Below are positions 1-12,984 of a DNA stretch of 64,000 nucleotides, piece after piece. This DNA is from Pogostemon cablin (Eukaryota > Streptophyta > Magnoliopsida > Lamiales > Lamiaceae). The notes under the pieces were generated by a model, which had not been told where the DNA came from, ran no database searches, and saw only the letters and a list, made by a program, of their open reading frames with translations. The stretch spans positions 8,242,602-8,306,601 of the forward strand of contig CM042996.1 in NCBI GenBank assembly GCA_023678885.1, given 5' to 3'. A program made the position numbers and the translations under genes. How positions within the stretch are numbered: the first letter of the stretch is position 1; each line of letters opens with the position of its first letter.

Positions 1-978
1 TTTTTTTTTTAGGAATCAAATTAAGTTTGGTGATGAGTACACATATTATGTAAAACAACAACACTGAGTACTGAACAATTTATTGATTTATAATTATAAT
101 TACCAGTTTCTTAATTTAAAAATAGTGGATTAGGATATTGTGACAAATTTAATATTTTGATTCTTCTCCTATCAATTTTATATCATTATTATCTTTCTTC
201 CATATTTTTTCAAAAATATATTCTTTTTAACATTCACATAAATATTATTATTGTATTTTATTGATTATCACGATTTCTCAAATAATATAAACTAATTATA
301 TAAATAAAAAAATGATGTATGTGGGGATAATAAAAAAGACAATTATAAAAATATTAATCTTAAAAATTGAATAATGATTTTATATAAAAAATAAATAAAT
401 AAAAAATTATTTATCTACTATGGAATAATACCCCATATAGATGTACTCAAATTAGTTTTAAAAAAAATTAATATTAATAGTTGAAGCTTTTTTATTATAA
501 AATAAATTAAGAAATCATTATAAACATGTAATGATTAACACAGTATTATAATCATTATAAATCATTATACACACTATTAATAAATATATTAATTTAATTA
601 ATACATTTTTTTAATTAATAATATATACTCCATCTGTTTGCTTCTAAGGTATCTATTTTGCTATTTTTGGCGTCCGCTTCAAAAGTATCCATTTCCCCTA
701 TTTAGTAAAAAAGTGCACAATATGACCCACCACTTGCCTCTAATACAACTACCCACTTTACATATAATAATAATACCCCTTAATCCACGTGCAAAAAACA
801 AATGAATACCTTAGAACCGGACGGATGGAGTATTAATTTACAAATATTAATTTATAAAATAATATATATTCATATTAATTTAATTAATATATTTTCTTTA
901 TATATTTTTACTATTATATTACTAATTAATTTATTAAAAAATACATATATCTCGTGCATCGCACGAGCGCTTCACTAG
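1..978 (+). mobile_element. Helitron, 3' part (5' end not identified)
   Basis: The right end has the classical Helitron terminus: a hairpin with 7-bp arms CTCGTGC / GCACGAG and loop ATC (951-967), then a short spacer and CTAG at 975-978 followed by T. The interior is AT-rich with no coding sequence, so this is a non-autonomous or truncated copy. The same hairpin core (TCGTGC, GCACGA) and CTAG end recur at 53641-53667, so two members of one family lie in the window. How far left the element extends is unknown; the interval from position 1 is an assumption. Confidence 0.6.
628..830. mobile_element. Stowaway-type MITE (203 bp)
   Basis: Terminal inverted repeats begin CTCCATCTGTTTGCTTCTAA on the left and, read from the right end inward, CTCCATCCGTCCGGTTCTAA. 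The element is flanked by TA on both sides (626-627 and 831-832), the Tc1/mariner target duplication. There is no coding capacity. Confidence 0.9.
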
Positions 979-2690
979 TACTTCATATAATATTAACTCT
1001 CATCCCACATGTAAATAAGATTTTCTGATTGTTCATTATAAACACACATGCAATTCTTTAAGAAGAATATGAGTTTTTCTCAATTTCCTCTAGAGTATTG
1101 ATTCATGAAAGTGTAGAAGGTTTATTTTTATAGAGCGAGTAAAGTGGAGATTCGATCCATCTCCAAACAATCGATTCAAGTATTCTTCAAGAGAAAGATG
1201 ATTATTCTTTAAAATCTACATGTAATGAATCAATTTAAGTATTCTTCAAGACGGTGATCAAAAAAATGAAGAAAAATGTAAAATATAAAGGTGATGTATT
1301 TAAAAAAAATTAAATAAAAAAATAAAAAAAACTCGTGTATTTAATTGATACATTATGATAGGAAAGAAAAAGAAAGATATTTATATATACACTTTTATAA
1401 AAGTATTTACATATGATATGATTACTTTAATATAATTATTATAGAATATTTGACATTTATGTAAAATAACAATCAGATCAATTTTCTGAATAATTACTTT
1501 ATTTAAATATTGTATATAAATTCAATCATATCTAAATAATTTTACATTTTTCTACTATATCTATATAATTTTTAAAACACATATATATTTATAAACACTT
1601 GTCTAAACTGGATTTGTTTTCATTTATTACTCTTTAGTACATGAAAAAAATATTATTCAGAGACCTAAATTATTACTTTTCTAAATTAAAAAATTACTCT
1701 TCAAATTTTTGTACATTCTAATTTATCGATACTCTTTAGTACATGAAAAATTATTCTTTAGAGAAATGAATTATTACTCTTAATCTGTGTAAAAATTATT
1801 ACTATTCAAAGAATAATTTTTATGTACTAAAGAGTAATTTTTAAGAATAGGGTTTATATGTAAACCCGGTAAACATGAGACTAACTCAAATAACATATAT
1901 ATATAAACACTTGTGTAAATTGGATTTACAAACGTTAATATGTAAATCATACTACTCTTTAGTAAATAAAAAAATTACTCTTTAGAACACATAAATTGTT
2001 ACTCTTCTAAATTAAAAATTACTCTTCAACTTACTCTTCAAATTATACATAAATAAATTGTTACATGCATGAGATCATTTTATACTTTTTAAAATTCTTA
2101 TCACTTTCTCTATAAAACGTTATTACTTTCGCTATAAAATGTTATCACTTTTCATTTATACTATAAATTGTTCATGAAATAACATTATCACTTTTCATTA
2201 ATTGAATATAACTTTTTATTATAAAATTTATCACTTTTTATCCATATCACTTATTATAAGATTCCAAGCCAAGTTCTAGAATATGCACATATGAACGATA
2301 TTCTCAAGAATAAACTATCATGCATTGATGTAACATGATTAATAGACTCAAATTCTCACATGGGTAATAGATTTGCTATGCACTCTTCAAAACATGCAAT
2401 TAACATCAATCTCTACATAAACTAAAAGTAATCAAATAAATGGTACATGCCTTTTATTAACAAAACTAATATGCATCACATACAAGTGCACATGCATGTA
2501 AAAGAGTCAACATCTCTACTTAATCGATAAAAAACCACAACAAGTGTAACACTCACTGTACATGCCACTCACTCATGAATCAATGAATACTCAACAACCT
2601 AATCCTCAACTCACGCAATACCCAACCTGTAAAGTAAAAAATTGAAGGGAAGCGAGAGAAAACTGAAAAGAATAAAAAACCTGGCGCACT
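979..2690. other. AT-rich interval without a gene
   Basis: No coding region or recognisable element. Between about 1620 and 2060 the motif ATTACTCTTTAGTACAT and degenerate versions recur on both strands, apparently an old local duplication. The right end should hold the 3' LTR of the Athila-like element whose env-like ORF stops at 2691, but I could not find a matching LTR, so that element is probably truncated or too diverged here. Confidence 0.4.
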
Positions 2691-4105
2691 CTACTCCTGA
2701 GGAGCATCATCATCACTAACTTCATTGCGCCAGTCAACAAAATCCCTTTGCAGGCTATCGATCTTTCTATTCAATGACTCGAAGTTTCCATTCAAGTCTC
2801 CTAACCTCCTCTCCAAAATATCATAGCGAAGGTTGAGCGCATCATAGTTTGTGTTCGCCAAGGCAAGTTGGCAGTTAGTCTCCTACTGATTTGTGTTCAA
2901 GGTAGCGAAGTGCTTATGCATCAACCTGAACTGCTCCCTATAGAAACGATCCTGAGACTTCCAAAAATCATGTTGCTGCTGCTGCGGTGGTTGTGGCTGC
3001 ATCGGATGAACTCCCATCTCTGAAAAATCGTGAGGCATCTCCATGTGTACCTCAGGAATCAGCTGCTGTTGCTGTGGCTGTGGCTCATCCTCCTCATACT
3101 CCTTTGGTTCTCCTACTAAGTTCAATGATCATATCAAGATCTATATAGATCCCGTCTAAATGCATTTGAGCTAATGTCCGCCAATCTCCATCTCCAACAC
3201 AAATGGTTGAGATCGCGATGTGAGGAGGAGTGTTTATCAAAAGATTCGCATTGATCTGTACAGAAGTGAGATCAATAAGCGAGAAAGGAAGCATGAAAGA
3301 TATCAGATTTGTCCCTTGAATGAACATCCACGCGTCATCCTTCCTCCAAGCCAAGTTCATCAGCACACACACTGACATGATCAAATCCAAATCATATAGG
3401 ATCGGCCAATATCCTATCAAATCAACATTATAGTGCTCCACTAATGGTGTGATCAGCCCCCTTATGTTGACCTTTTGAAATATGTGTGAAGTAAACCACT
3501 GTAGTTGTTGAAACAAGTAAGCTCCCAAATTGAAGTGGGCTCTATTCATCATGCACCAAAGGACGTACAATCTCCTCTCGAAATACGCCCACCCTTAGCT
3601 TAGGCGAATATGGTATTTTCGAGGATCCGGTCCATATATACGATCACCGAGTTGCGAATGAAGGCAGCCCTTGATGTTTGAGGATTATAGGCTCCTTGCA
3701 ATCCCGTGATCGAACTCCAGAACACATCAGCATTAAAGTCCTCGTGCTCCTGAGTCGAAATCTCCATCGGGCATCCAAACAACCTGCTGAACTCATTAGC
3801 ATACATATATTTCAATTGCCCTCCACTCTGAAACCAAGCACTCTCCAGAAGAAAATGCTCTCCACAAACCACCTCCAAATTGCATAACACCTCAGTCGTG
3901 ATGTGAAGTATGTCTCTCTCTTCAAATCCATAAAGCCATTGATTCCTACTTGGTTGTACATCCACCTGATGTCATTAATGATGTTTATCTCCACCATGAC
4001 TTGATCATCTTGATATCTTGTCCGAGCAATCTTTCTTGAAATAATTCCCCACAAATCCTCTCTTTTTTCCGATTTCGGTATCTGTATACCGTAATCAGAT
4101 GGCAT
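2691..4105 (-). pseudogene. Athila env-like ORF (degenerate)
   Basis: The reading frame can be followed in four frameshifted pieces: 4105-3890, 3965-3600, 3570-3094 and 3125-2691. The middle pieces match the equivalent ORF of the second Athila element at 43099-44626: a NSVIVYMDRILENTIFA-like helix followed by MYVLWCMMNR and a GLITPLVEHY stretch align with NPVMRYLEKIISNTI, LYIMFCIYNE and GGMITMITQRLG there. The tail is Gln/Pro/Glu rich, then predicted coiled coil, ending DDDAPQE before TAG at 2691-2693. The function of this Athila ORF is unproven; it has been called env-like because of its position. Frameshifts near 3890, 3600 and 3110 and an internal stop near 2882 make it a pseudogene. Confidence 0.72.
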
Positions 4106-5718
4106 TCTTTTGACTTTCTTTAATATCTTGGCCGTCTCTCCCTTTTTAGCTATCTCATTACTCTTCCTTTTCGAAGAAGAAGCAATTTCTTTACCTACAA
4201 AAATTGTATTTCAATGTACAACATTTGTAAGAAACAAGTATACCCAACCTAGGACTATTGATCACATAGATTCTACTCAAGACTTCAAATCATATGCAAA
4301 ACCAAATCAAGCCTTAACTTCTCCATAACTTCACATGTATAATCAAATTCAAGCAATGAACATCAAAAAATTAAATCATGGAGAAATCACCCTCATAAGT
4401 CCTAAGTGATACTAATTCTTCCAATATACTTCAGCAGATACCAACATGCTTCAAATTGAATCCTAAAATCAACAATTAAGCATAATTCATAAACATTCTA
4501 CAACAATTCCACAATTCCAATTACTCATAATTGTCACTCAAAATCAATGAGCCCATGTATAAATTCAACAATTAAGCTCAAGCCCATAACATATGCATCA
4601 TCAATTTCACAAAATTCCACCAATCCAACATAAAGTTATACTCATGCAAATTCATGTAAAATTTCAACCAAAAACTCCCAAATTCAAGTTCAATCCTAAT
4701 CGAAAGCATGCTTAATTAACTTACCCATCTATACTAGATATATAATATTCCAATTCAAGGGTAAAAAGTCAAGAAAATATATCTTTATCTCTGGCCATGA
4801 GTGTATAAGTGACGAGAACAAAATTTCCAAAATTTGAGTAGAAAAGCCCTAATTTGGACTGTAATCCTCCAAAATTGGTGTAGAATGTGTGTGTTGGGAA
4901 AGAGAAAAGATTACTAAGAGTTTTGAGTAAAAATCTTACAGTTCGGGGTAATTTCTCAAGGAAGGGTGGTGAGAAAGATAGAGCAGCGCGAAAACTAACC
5001 TTAAATCGGAGATTCTGCACCCTCGCTCAGGTCGAGCGGAATAGTCGAGTGGTGGTTGGCCTGGTTAAGCGAAACCTCTGTAAACTGAATCGTTTCATGC
5101 ACTCCGCTCGACCCCTTGCTCGACCAAAAAATATTGGTCGAGCGGCGACTATGTAATCTAAACTGCCTTCCGGAACACTGCTAGACCACCGCTTGACCAA
5201 CTTGTCATGGTCGAGCGATGAAATTCTAGAACAGTGGGCTCCCGACACTATTTTTCATGATTTTCTTCATCCCCTGTAAAAATCAGACTTGAACATAACA
5301 TTAAGTATCATATCAAACCAAAACGATAGCTAGAGAACCGCAACTTAGACTCAATAAATCATGCATAAACTCCGCTCACACTGCAAAATAAAATAAAATA
5401 AAACACCAATGAACATTAGGCAAATTGCAAAATATTGACACATCAAAATCGGTTAAAGGTTCAATATACCACAAAAAATCAACTCCTCTAACAGACATTA
5501 CGAAAAAAAAATTATACTTTTGGTGCTACGATGAGGTAAGTACATCACACCCCCTCCCCCAAACTTGGTAAAAACATAAGTTGAAACTAACTTTGCAAAG
5601 AGATGTAATTGCCGATTTGTAAGCACCTTAAATATATAATTTTTTACTCATATTAAATAAATAAAGAAATAAAACGAGAGGAAAAGCCCCCACGGGCGCT
5701 ATGTTTAATGTAGGAGAG
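4106..5718 (-). other. Athila internal spacer between pol and env-like ORF
   Basis: Non-coding spacer. It contains a purine-tract signal (AGTTTGGGGGAGGGGG on the minus strand, about 5556-5571) that resembles a gypsy polypurine tract. The env-like ORF lies downstream of it, so it is internal; the second Athila element has a similar internal tract near 41560. The short open frames around 4770-5250 lack similarity to anything I know. Confidence 0.55.
5020..5235. repeat. Cluster of GCTCGACC / GGTCGAGC motifs
   Basis: Within about 210 bp the motif GGTCGAGC, its complement GCTCGACC and one-base variants occur about ten times in both orientations, for example GCTCGACCAAAAAATATTGG followed directly by TCGAGCGG near 5118-5142. 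Local GC content is higher than in the surrounding spacer. Equivalent clusters occur near 19030-19065 and 23280-23535. Confidence 0.7.
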
Positions 5719-5795
5719 TCACGACGGTACAAACTCAATGTAAGGTGTCCTCAAAGACGGCACAAGCATCATCCGGCATTTAAAGTGCTTCAATC
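5719..5795 (-). pseudogene. C-terminal tail of Athila integrase (separated by copia insertion)
   Basis: When one copy of the 5-bp target duplication is counted, the minus-strand frame runs without break from the integrase at 12980 into this segment, reading NGHRLKHF, the usual end of the integrase core in Athila-type elements (consensus NG.RLKHY). The frame then runs to TGA at 5719-5721. This independently confirms the insertion boundaries of the copia element. Confidence 0.75.
5791..5795. repeat. Target-site duplication, left copy (CAATC)
   Basis: Five bases flank the 3' LTR of the minus-strand copia element. The partner at 12980-12984 is TAATC, with one mismatch. Confidence 0.8.
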
Positions 5796-7193
5796 TATTA
5801 GCGATTGATCGTTTGGTTAACGTGAACCATTAGGGTTCCATACGTTTCTAACACACAGTGGAAGCATGAAAACAAGAAACATATTACCTTTCACCAGGGT
5901 ATGTTGAAGACGATGAATTCTCGCCACCAGCCTATGCAGCCTTACTGTTTTGAGGATAACTCTCTCATCCGATGTCGCATTTGAGTGATCTATGCGCCAA
6001 AACAATCCTCTCTTCCGTGGCTTTCCGTCAGTATATCACAAGTCCTCTTCTTTCCATCTGTACAATTTTATAAAAATTGTAGAAGGTGGCGGACAGCAGC
6101 TGCAAACAACCTTTCAGTCTTCTGCTGTATTCCAAAGTCCAATCTCAACGTCATGTGGGTGACGATCCTCGAGATCTTCTCAATCTGCTATTCCTTCACC
6201 CTCCTCACAATGTTAGGAGTGATTAATCTCATAGATTAGGATTTTCGGACAGCTGAGATGACTTATATATGGGCTACAGAAGGGCCAGGAGGAGAAATTA
6301 GAGTTGGGCCTCCATTGGGCTTAAATATCAAAACTTAGCCCAAAGCTTATACTTAAGTCCAATAATAATAATATATACCACTAATATATTATAAATGCAC
6401 TACCGTTCTAATCCCATAATTACGTTATGGGCTCCTTCTTATTATGAGCCCATTAGTCTCCCCATGTTTAAGATATACAATGTCCATTAATTAATTAAGT
6501 TACTGACAACTCCATTAATTAATATCTCATCCGAGAGTAGTACCACTCAACCTCATTATCATGCCGGAATTAATCCACCTGCAGGGTTTACATGATAATC
6601 CTTATGAGCTCCTCAAGGGGACATCATCAACCTATGTCGGACACGAATTCCTTCTACAATCAACAGCACACCATAGAGACAGCACTATTTCCCAACTCAC
6701 CAAGTTTGTTGATTTAATTACATGTAAATCTCACCCATTGATGAATCAAAGAAATACATACTGCCTTACGTGTCGAGGTTATTGTATAGGGATTAAGACC
6801 ACGAACATCCATAATAATTGAGATCAAGTTCTTCTATAAGTCAGTATAAGTCGAACGATCTCAAGCGGTCCTGCTCAATACACACTAAGTGTACTAATGT
6901 GATCTTATAGCCAAGACAAGCTAATATCAAATCACACTACAACCATCTTGATAGAGAGTCTCCGTCTATCTCGGTTGTGAGCATCTGTTTATACTTTATA
7001 AGAAAATCGATAATATGATCTTTCGCTTGTTGTCGCACAACATATTATCTACAGTATAAAGTAAGTGGACTATTGCTTCGTGCATATAAATAAATTATAA
7101 GACGTAATCATTTGACCATATGATTCTCATTCTAAATATATTGTTCAAATATTGTTCATACAAAAAGCTAGACTTTTAGTATACAATACAACA
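5796..7193 (-). repeat. 3' LTR of the minus-strand copia element
   Basis: The LTR is 1398 bp. On the minus strand it begins TGTTGTATTGTATACTAAAA and ends in mutated TA instead of CA. It includes the stretch GGTTCACGTTAACCAAACGA near the end and a TATATAAG promoter-like box. It matches 11636-12979 along its length by eye, with scattered differences and small indels, so the insertion is not recent. Confidence 0.88.
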
Positions 7194-7206
7194 ATCTCTC
7201 ACTTAT
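7194..7206 (-). other. Polypurine tract of copia element
   Basis: The minus strand reads AAGTGGGAGAT immediately before the 3' LTR. The 26-48 kb copia copy has AGTGGGAGAT at 33421-33430 in the same position. Confidence 0.7.
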
Positions 7207-7224
7207 ACTAAAAGACTATGATGT

Positions 7225-9263
7225 CATGTCTTCCTCCATACATCTGATTTCCACTCCCACTACACGGCCTTCAAAAGCTTTTGCTTTAAAGTCATTGTAA
7301 AAGATTTTACTAGGTTAACATCCGATGCAATCTAAGCGACAACAACCTTTCCCTCATCATACGATTTCTATGAGTTTAATTGCTTATGGACTTGTGATTT
7401 CTTCGAGTTTGCAACTGCACCATTATCATCAAAATAAATTGTGATAACCTTGGGCAAACTTAAAAACACTTCAAAGTCCATCATGAAGTTTCTAGTGTCA
7501 TACAGATACTTTGGCTGCCTCATAGGCTCCAATTTATCATCATTCCATGATGGAGTCCGGAGTCTGAAATATATTTCTTTATAACAGTCCATAGATGTTT
7601 TCCTCAAGACTTCCAATCAGGAAAGTTGTCTTGACATCTGTTTGCTATTCCTCATATTTCATATGAGTAGCAACAGATAAAAGAATCTGGATCAACAAAG
7701 GTATAACTACCGGCGAAATAGGTTTTCTCATAATCGAACCCTTTCTTTCTGATTATACATTTTTATAATAAGCTTTGCTTCCAAGGTTTTCACCTTACCG
7801 TATGATCCTTTTTATTTTGTATGACTACTTCCAATGGCTTTTACACCATTTAGTGGTCACACAAGCTCCCAAATCTAATTTAGAATTCATCGATTCTATT
7901 TCAACATTCATTGCACTTTGCTAAGATTTTGCATTTTCTTCTTATAGTGTTTCGTCGTATCCATGGGTCCATTCCCAGGGACCAAGTCTCACGACTCTCC
8001 CAAAATATATATCTTACGGGTTGTCGAACAACCCTTCCACTATGACAGGCACTACATGCAATTGTGTATCAAATGTGACACGCGTTGCAGTATACCTTGT
8101 GGTATATCCTCTTGTACACTTGGTACTATTACTTTGTGTTTTCCCTCTCACTTCCTTTAGAACAATTTATACATGTGTTTATGATTTAATACATAGTCCT
8201 TTCCCAAAAATCTAGTGTTTGTGTTAACAATCAGCCTTCGATCTTTTGGACTAAATAAATCATCACCCTTCATTTTTCTAGGATATCCCACAAACAGACA
8301 AACGTTGTACGACATGTTGTTTCTAGGGCATACCCATAACATGAATTTAGTAATTCCAAATAATTCATCATCTATCTAATCATTTCCAAAAGAGTCTCAC
8401 TCCTATTAGGATTAGAAGACACGTTATTAATTACTATTTGTTGCATCCATGCGATAAACATGATTTAAGAGTACAAATTGTCCACCAACGTACAACAACA
8501 GATTATAGCTCCATCCCTCATCACTATGACCATGTCATTTAAATGAAATGGTGTATCCATCCGTAAATGCATAGAAACTGAAATTAAATTCATTCTATGA
8601 AAAACGTACGTAATGACAATTTCTTATAATCAAACGTTTATTCCTATCAGAAGGTAAATAAATAACTCCCACTGCAACAGCCACTACTTTCGTACTATAC
8701 CCGTGTACCCAATAATAAACTCATCATCACTTAGTTACACACTTTTAGTGATTCTGGTATCTACACACAATGTGTTAGCAGATGCCATCACTAATCATGC
8801 TTCAACGACTAGTGAATGAGATACTAACCTTATTCACATCATGATGAAAATGGCTTTTCTTCCCCACATGTTTTGTCAGAAGTTCCCCACCATATACAAC
8901 CTCTCGTATTTCAGGTAGAACTTACTCAAAACATCCAGATAAATTATGAAGAATAAATTAATCTAAGTTTCTCTTTCAATTTATATTCCAAGCATTCCCA
9001 ATTCATTCATCAACTTATCCATGACCTCTTGCCTTTCTTACTTACTCAAGTATCTGAAGAGTCGCATGAGACCATCATATTTCTATGAACCTCTCACCTC
9101 TCCACTAGAGAGTTTAAAAGGCATCATATAAACATCCTTAGTGAGAACACATTTTATTTTCCTAAGCAGTAAAATTCGAAACCAAGATTCTTTTCTAATC
9201 ATCTAATTTTGGACAAGTAAATATAATTTCTTTTAGTTAACAATAAGCAAGATAAAACCATTT
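7225..9263 (-). pseudogene. Copia gag-pol remnant
   Basis: Only islands remain. At 9263 the minus strand has ATGGTTTTATCTTGC after the conserved leader end, aligning with the gag start at 29465 of the sister copy. At 8342-8157 an integrase C-terminal piece survives (CLFVGYPRKMKG, then NTRFLGKDYVLNHKH). At 7616-7368 an RNase H piece survives (PKVITIYFDDNGAVANS). The zinc knuckle, protease, integrase core and RT palm are missing or unrecognisable. Multiple stops and frameshifts; non-functional. Confidence 0.75.
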
Positions 9264-11621
9264 TGAAAAATTCAGAGAATCATAAATAAATACACCGATC
9301 AAATCTTCGAATTTTATCCATTTATATTGATTCCCTCAAAATAATATAAAATTAAAATTCACCGATATCTCAAGCACCGTGAGTTTGCAAGCCACGATAG
9401 TGTGAACATTTACAAACCTCAACATTTACAAGATAAGGTTTTACCCATTAGTTTTATTTGTCAACCTAACCTCATGACAAAATAATTAATAGTCAGTTCC
9501 TCTTTGGCCATCCAAATAAAAGCAGTGACTCCGATGGGGAGGATACTTATTATTTGCATCTAAGTGTACACCATTATTTGACCCCAAGTCCATTGCGCAA
9601 GCTTATGTGCCTTACAGATGGAGAAGTACACACGCGCTTGGATAACTTCCTACAGTAATCAATTATAAGTTTGTTCCAGTGAACCACATATAAACTCATC
9701 CGATAGCGATGAAGGTCTATACCAATGCGCAAGTTTATGTGTATCACATTACAAAAATAATTATTTAATGAAGTTTGTTCCAGCAATCCATGAATAAACT
9801 CATCCGATGGGGAGGAAGGCTCTAATGCCGACGCGCAAGTTTATTCATATTGCTAACAAACCTATAATGGAGGCCAGAGAATTAATTACCAATTCCCTCT
9901 CCCACTTAGTTATTTAACACCGAGGATTTTTACATCCATATAATATTCAAAAATAAAATACGCAACTAAGCATGCTATTATTATGACAAATAAGGTAGTA
10001 AATCAAATAGCACAAACAATCTTATTATATTGACCAATAAACAATTATATCAATTATATAAAAGGAAATAAAAAATTGCCAAATAAAGGGTTGACAAGGT
10101 CAACCAACCAATTAAACAATTAAACTAAACTTGCATAGGAAGTTATCTTGGGCCCTAAGCCATCCACAACTCACTCACGGATCCTCTGGAGAACAAGAAA
10201 ATGCATGTGCACCGTTGCCTTTCAGCCTTGCCATTCAACTGCTCACCGGAAAACAGCAGCTACCCGCCGGAAGCAACACGCCAGAATGTTGTTGTTGCCT
10301 ATCGTGCAACAGCTCACCAAAAACTTCTGCTTTGCCATCGCCCAACCGGCTTTCAGTTTGTAGCTGCCCTCCATCACACAGTCACGGTGAAGTCGTGCCA
10401 CTGCAAGAGAATAGCCACACCGGCGAGTCAAGTCGCCGCCCCCTCCGAGTGCACCAGGTATCCGCCACAAGCAGCTATGGCTTCTTAATCCATTGATTCC
10501 GCCAAGCACGCCGCTCACACCCATAAGCCGCCGGCCATCGAGCAGTCCCTGCCGCGCTGCCAGACTGCGAGCTTCCCCAACACAAAAAGGAATCGCCAGA
10601 ACGCGTTGAATTCGCCGTGACTTGGTCAAACCTGATCGTCATAATTGCAGACTCGCCCAAAAATACACGCCGACCCGATCGAGTCATGAGCAGACCCGAT
10701 CAGAAACATACTTAGGCTCGATCGGAAACAAAGCAGACCCATTCGAAATTCACGCTGGGCCCGACTGGAATCCTCTCTGACTGGTTTGATATCGTCTGAT
10801 TCGCCCTTACCTACTACCGGAGCATCCGCGAACATCCCAGTCCGACGTCCAGAAGTGGAGGAATGATCATCAGTGCCATTGAGAGCGTCTGCACTTCTTT
10901 TCATCATCAATGATGAAAGTGCAGTAGGGTGCCTTTCACGCGCCCGACATGCCATCTCAACTCTAACTGCTTTTCATCCAACGACAGTCAGTCCATCACG
11001 ACATCACTTTCTGGCGTTTAATGCCTCAACTAGATCGCGATGACTTCAGAGATTCACCAGCGTATCATCAACCACCAGCCATCGCGCCGCCATCACCAGT
11101 CAAACCTTGTCGTCGTTGGCCTTTCAAAATGCCACTAGGCTCTATCGTTAGGCGATCACCAGTGTTGAAAACCCAACAGGTTTTCTATCGCTGTCCAGGT
11201 AAACCCAACCATCAGTCGTATGGGCACTGCTTGCACTATTGCACCACCAGCATCGTCTTGCGACCTTCGACAAACATCAGATCGAGATAATCAAGTCTCT
11301 ACCATCCAACATTGCAGTCTGACATGTCAACTTCTGCTGTGGGCCAGGCCCAGCATCTCCGTTCAACATCACCGCGCCATCCAAGGTTTCACCATCAATT
11401 GCAGCCGTGAATAGTTTAGGGTTTCATGGATTACATGAAATAATATAAATTCTAATACTTTCTCCAACTGATAATTACACGTAGGGTTTCTCATAGGAAT
11501 TATCATTGGATTGAATTCATTACACGAAAACTCTAATTATCCATGTGATTCTATTCCAAATAAAAGCACATTATTTACATAAACCCTAGCCCAACGTTTC
11601 ACGCTTCACCATGAAACCGAA
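9264..11621 (-). other. Copia leader between PBS and gag
   Basis: The 2.3-kb untranslated leader has two parts. The gag-proximal part (about 9264-9930) matches 28900-29464 of the sister element, including repeated CCCATCGGATGAGTTTATTC phrases. The PBS-proximal part (about 10130-11410) is unusually GC-rich for this window. It shows no obvious similarity to the GC-rich leader part of the sister copy (27840-28720), and its short open frames on both strands are GC artefacts. Confidence 0.6.
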
Positions 11622-11635
11622 GCTCTGATACCAAT
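11622..11635 (-). other. Copia primer-binding site
   Basis: The minus strand reads ATTGGTATCAGAGC directly after the LTR end. This matches the 3' end of plant initiator methionine tRNA (TGGTATCAGAGC), the usual primer of plant copia elements. Confidence 0.9.
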
Positions 11636-12979
11636 TGTTGGCATTCGATCATTTGGTTAACGTGAACCATTAGGGATCCATATGTTTCTAACACACAACA
11701 GAAGCATAAAAATAAGAAATGTATTACCTTTCACCAGGGTATGTTGAAGACGATGAATTCTCGTCACCAGCCAGCGCAGCCTAACCGTTTTGAGCATAAC
11801 TCTCTCATCCTATGTCGCATTTGAGTGATCTACGTGCCAGAACGATCCTCTCTTCCATTGCCTCTTCTGAAGTCTGTATGATTTTATAAAAATCATAGAA
11901 GGTGGTGGACAGTAGTAGAAAAAAACCTTTCAGTCTTCTGCTATATTCCCAAGTCCAATCTTGACGTCGTGTGGGCGACGATCCTCGAGATCTTCTCAAT
12001 CTGCTGTTCCTTTACCCTCCTCATAGTGTTAGGCGTGATTAATCTCATAGATTAGGGTTTCTGGACAGCTGAGATGACTTATATATGGGCTACAGTAAGG
12101 ACCAGGAGGAGAAATTAGAGTTGGGCCTCAATTGGGCTTAAGTCCAATAATAATAATATATACCACTAAAATATTATTACTACACTACCATTCTAATCTC
12201 ATAATTATGTTATGGGCTCCTTCTTATTATGAGCCCGTTAGTCTCCCCATGTTTAAGATATACAATGTCCATTAATTAATTAAGTTACTGACAACTCCAT
12301 TAATTAATATCTCATCCGAGAGTAGTACCACTCAACCTCATTATCATGCCGGAATAAATCCACCTACAGGGTTTACATGATAATCCTTATGAGCTCCTCA
12401 AGGAGACATCATCAACCTTTGTCGGACATGGATTCCTTCTACAATCAACAGCACACCATAAAGATAACACTATTTCTCAACTCACCGAGTTTGTTGATTT
12501 AATTACATATAAATCTCACCCATTGATGAATCCAAAAAATACATACTGTCTTATGTGTCGAGGTTATTGTATAGGGATTAAGAGCACGAACATCTATAAT
12601 AACTGAGATCAAGTTCTTTTAAAAGTTAGTATAAGTCGAACGATCTCAAGCGGTCCTGCTCAATACACACAAAGTGCACTAATGTGATCCTATAGCCAAG
12701 ACAAGCTAATACCAAACAACACTACAACCATCCCGATAGAGAGTCCCCATCTATCTCGATTGTGAGCATCTGTTTATACTTTATAAGGAAACCGATAATA
12801 TGATCTTTCGCGTGTTGTCGCACAACATATTATCTATAGTATAAAGTAAGTGGACTATTGCATCGTGCATATAAATTAATTATAAGACGCAATCATTTGA
12901 TCATATGATTCTTATTCCAAATATATTGTTCAAACATTGTTCATACAAAAAAACTAGACTTTTAGTATACAATCCAACA
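11636..12979 (-). repeat. 5' LTR of the minus-strand copia element
   Basis: The LTR is 1344 bp, starting TGTTGGATTGTATACTAAAA at 12979 and ending GATCGAATGCCAACA at 11636 on the minus strand. Ends are TG and CA. Its partner is 5796-7193. Confidence 0.9.
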
Positions 12980-12984
12980 TAATC
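12980..12984. repeat. Target-site duplication, right copy (TAATC)
   Basis: Partner of CAATC at 5791-5795. It lies inside the Athila integrase reading frame. Confidence 0.8.

Larger units (their letters stand above)
5796..12979 (-). mobile_element. Ty1/copia element, complete structure, minus strand (7.2 kb)
   Basis: Structure on the minus strand: 5' LTR 12979-11636, primer-binding site just inside, long leader, decayed gag-pol, polypurine tract, 3' LTR 7193-5796, and a 5-bp TSD (TAATC / CAATC). It belongs to the same family as the copia element at 26678-47975, the solo LTR at 16500-17708 and the LTR fragment at 26192-26677. Its gag-pol interval is only about 2.0 kb, against about 3.9 kb in the 26-48 kb copy, so it carries large internal deletions and cannot act on its own. 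Confidence 0.9.

Noticed and set aside
4887..5156. Open frame of 89 codons on the plus strand with an overlapping minus-strand frame at 5027-5248
   Set aside because: It lies over the GCTCGACC motif cluster in the Athila spacer; both strands are open because of the repeat, and no protein similarity is apparent.
5550..5575. Polypurine-like tract that could mark the 3' LTR start of the minus-strand Athila element
   Set aside because: The env-like ORF of the same element lies beyond it (4105-2691), and the second Athila element has a comparable internal tract, so it is not the terminal one.
10131..11290. Several overlapping open frames on both strands in a GC-rich block
   Set aside because: They fall in the untranslated leader of a copia element; openness on several frames at once is a GC effect.
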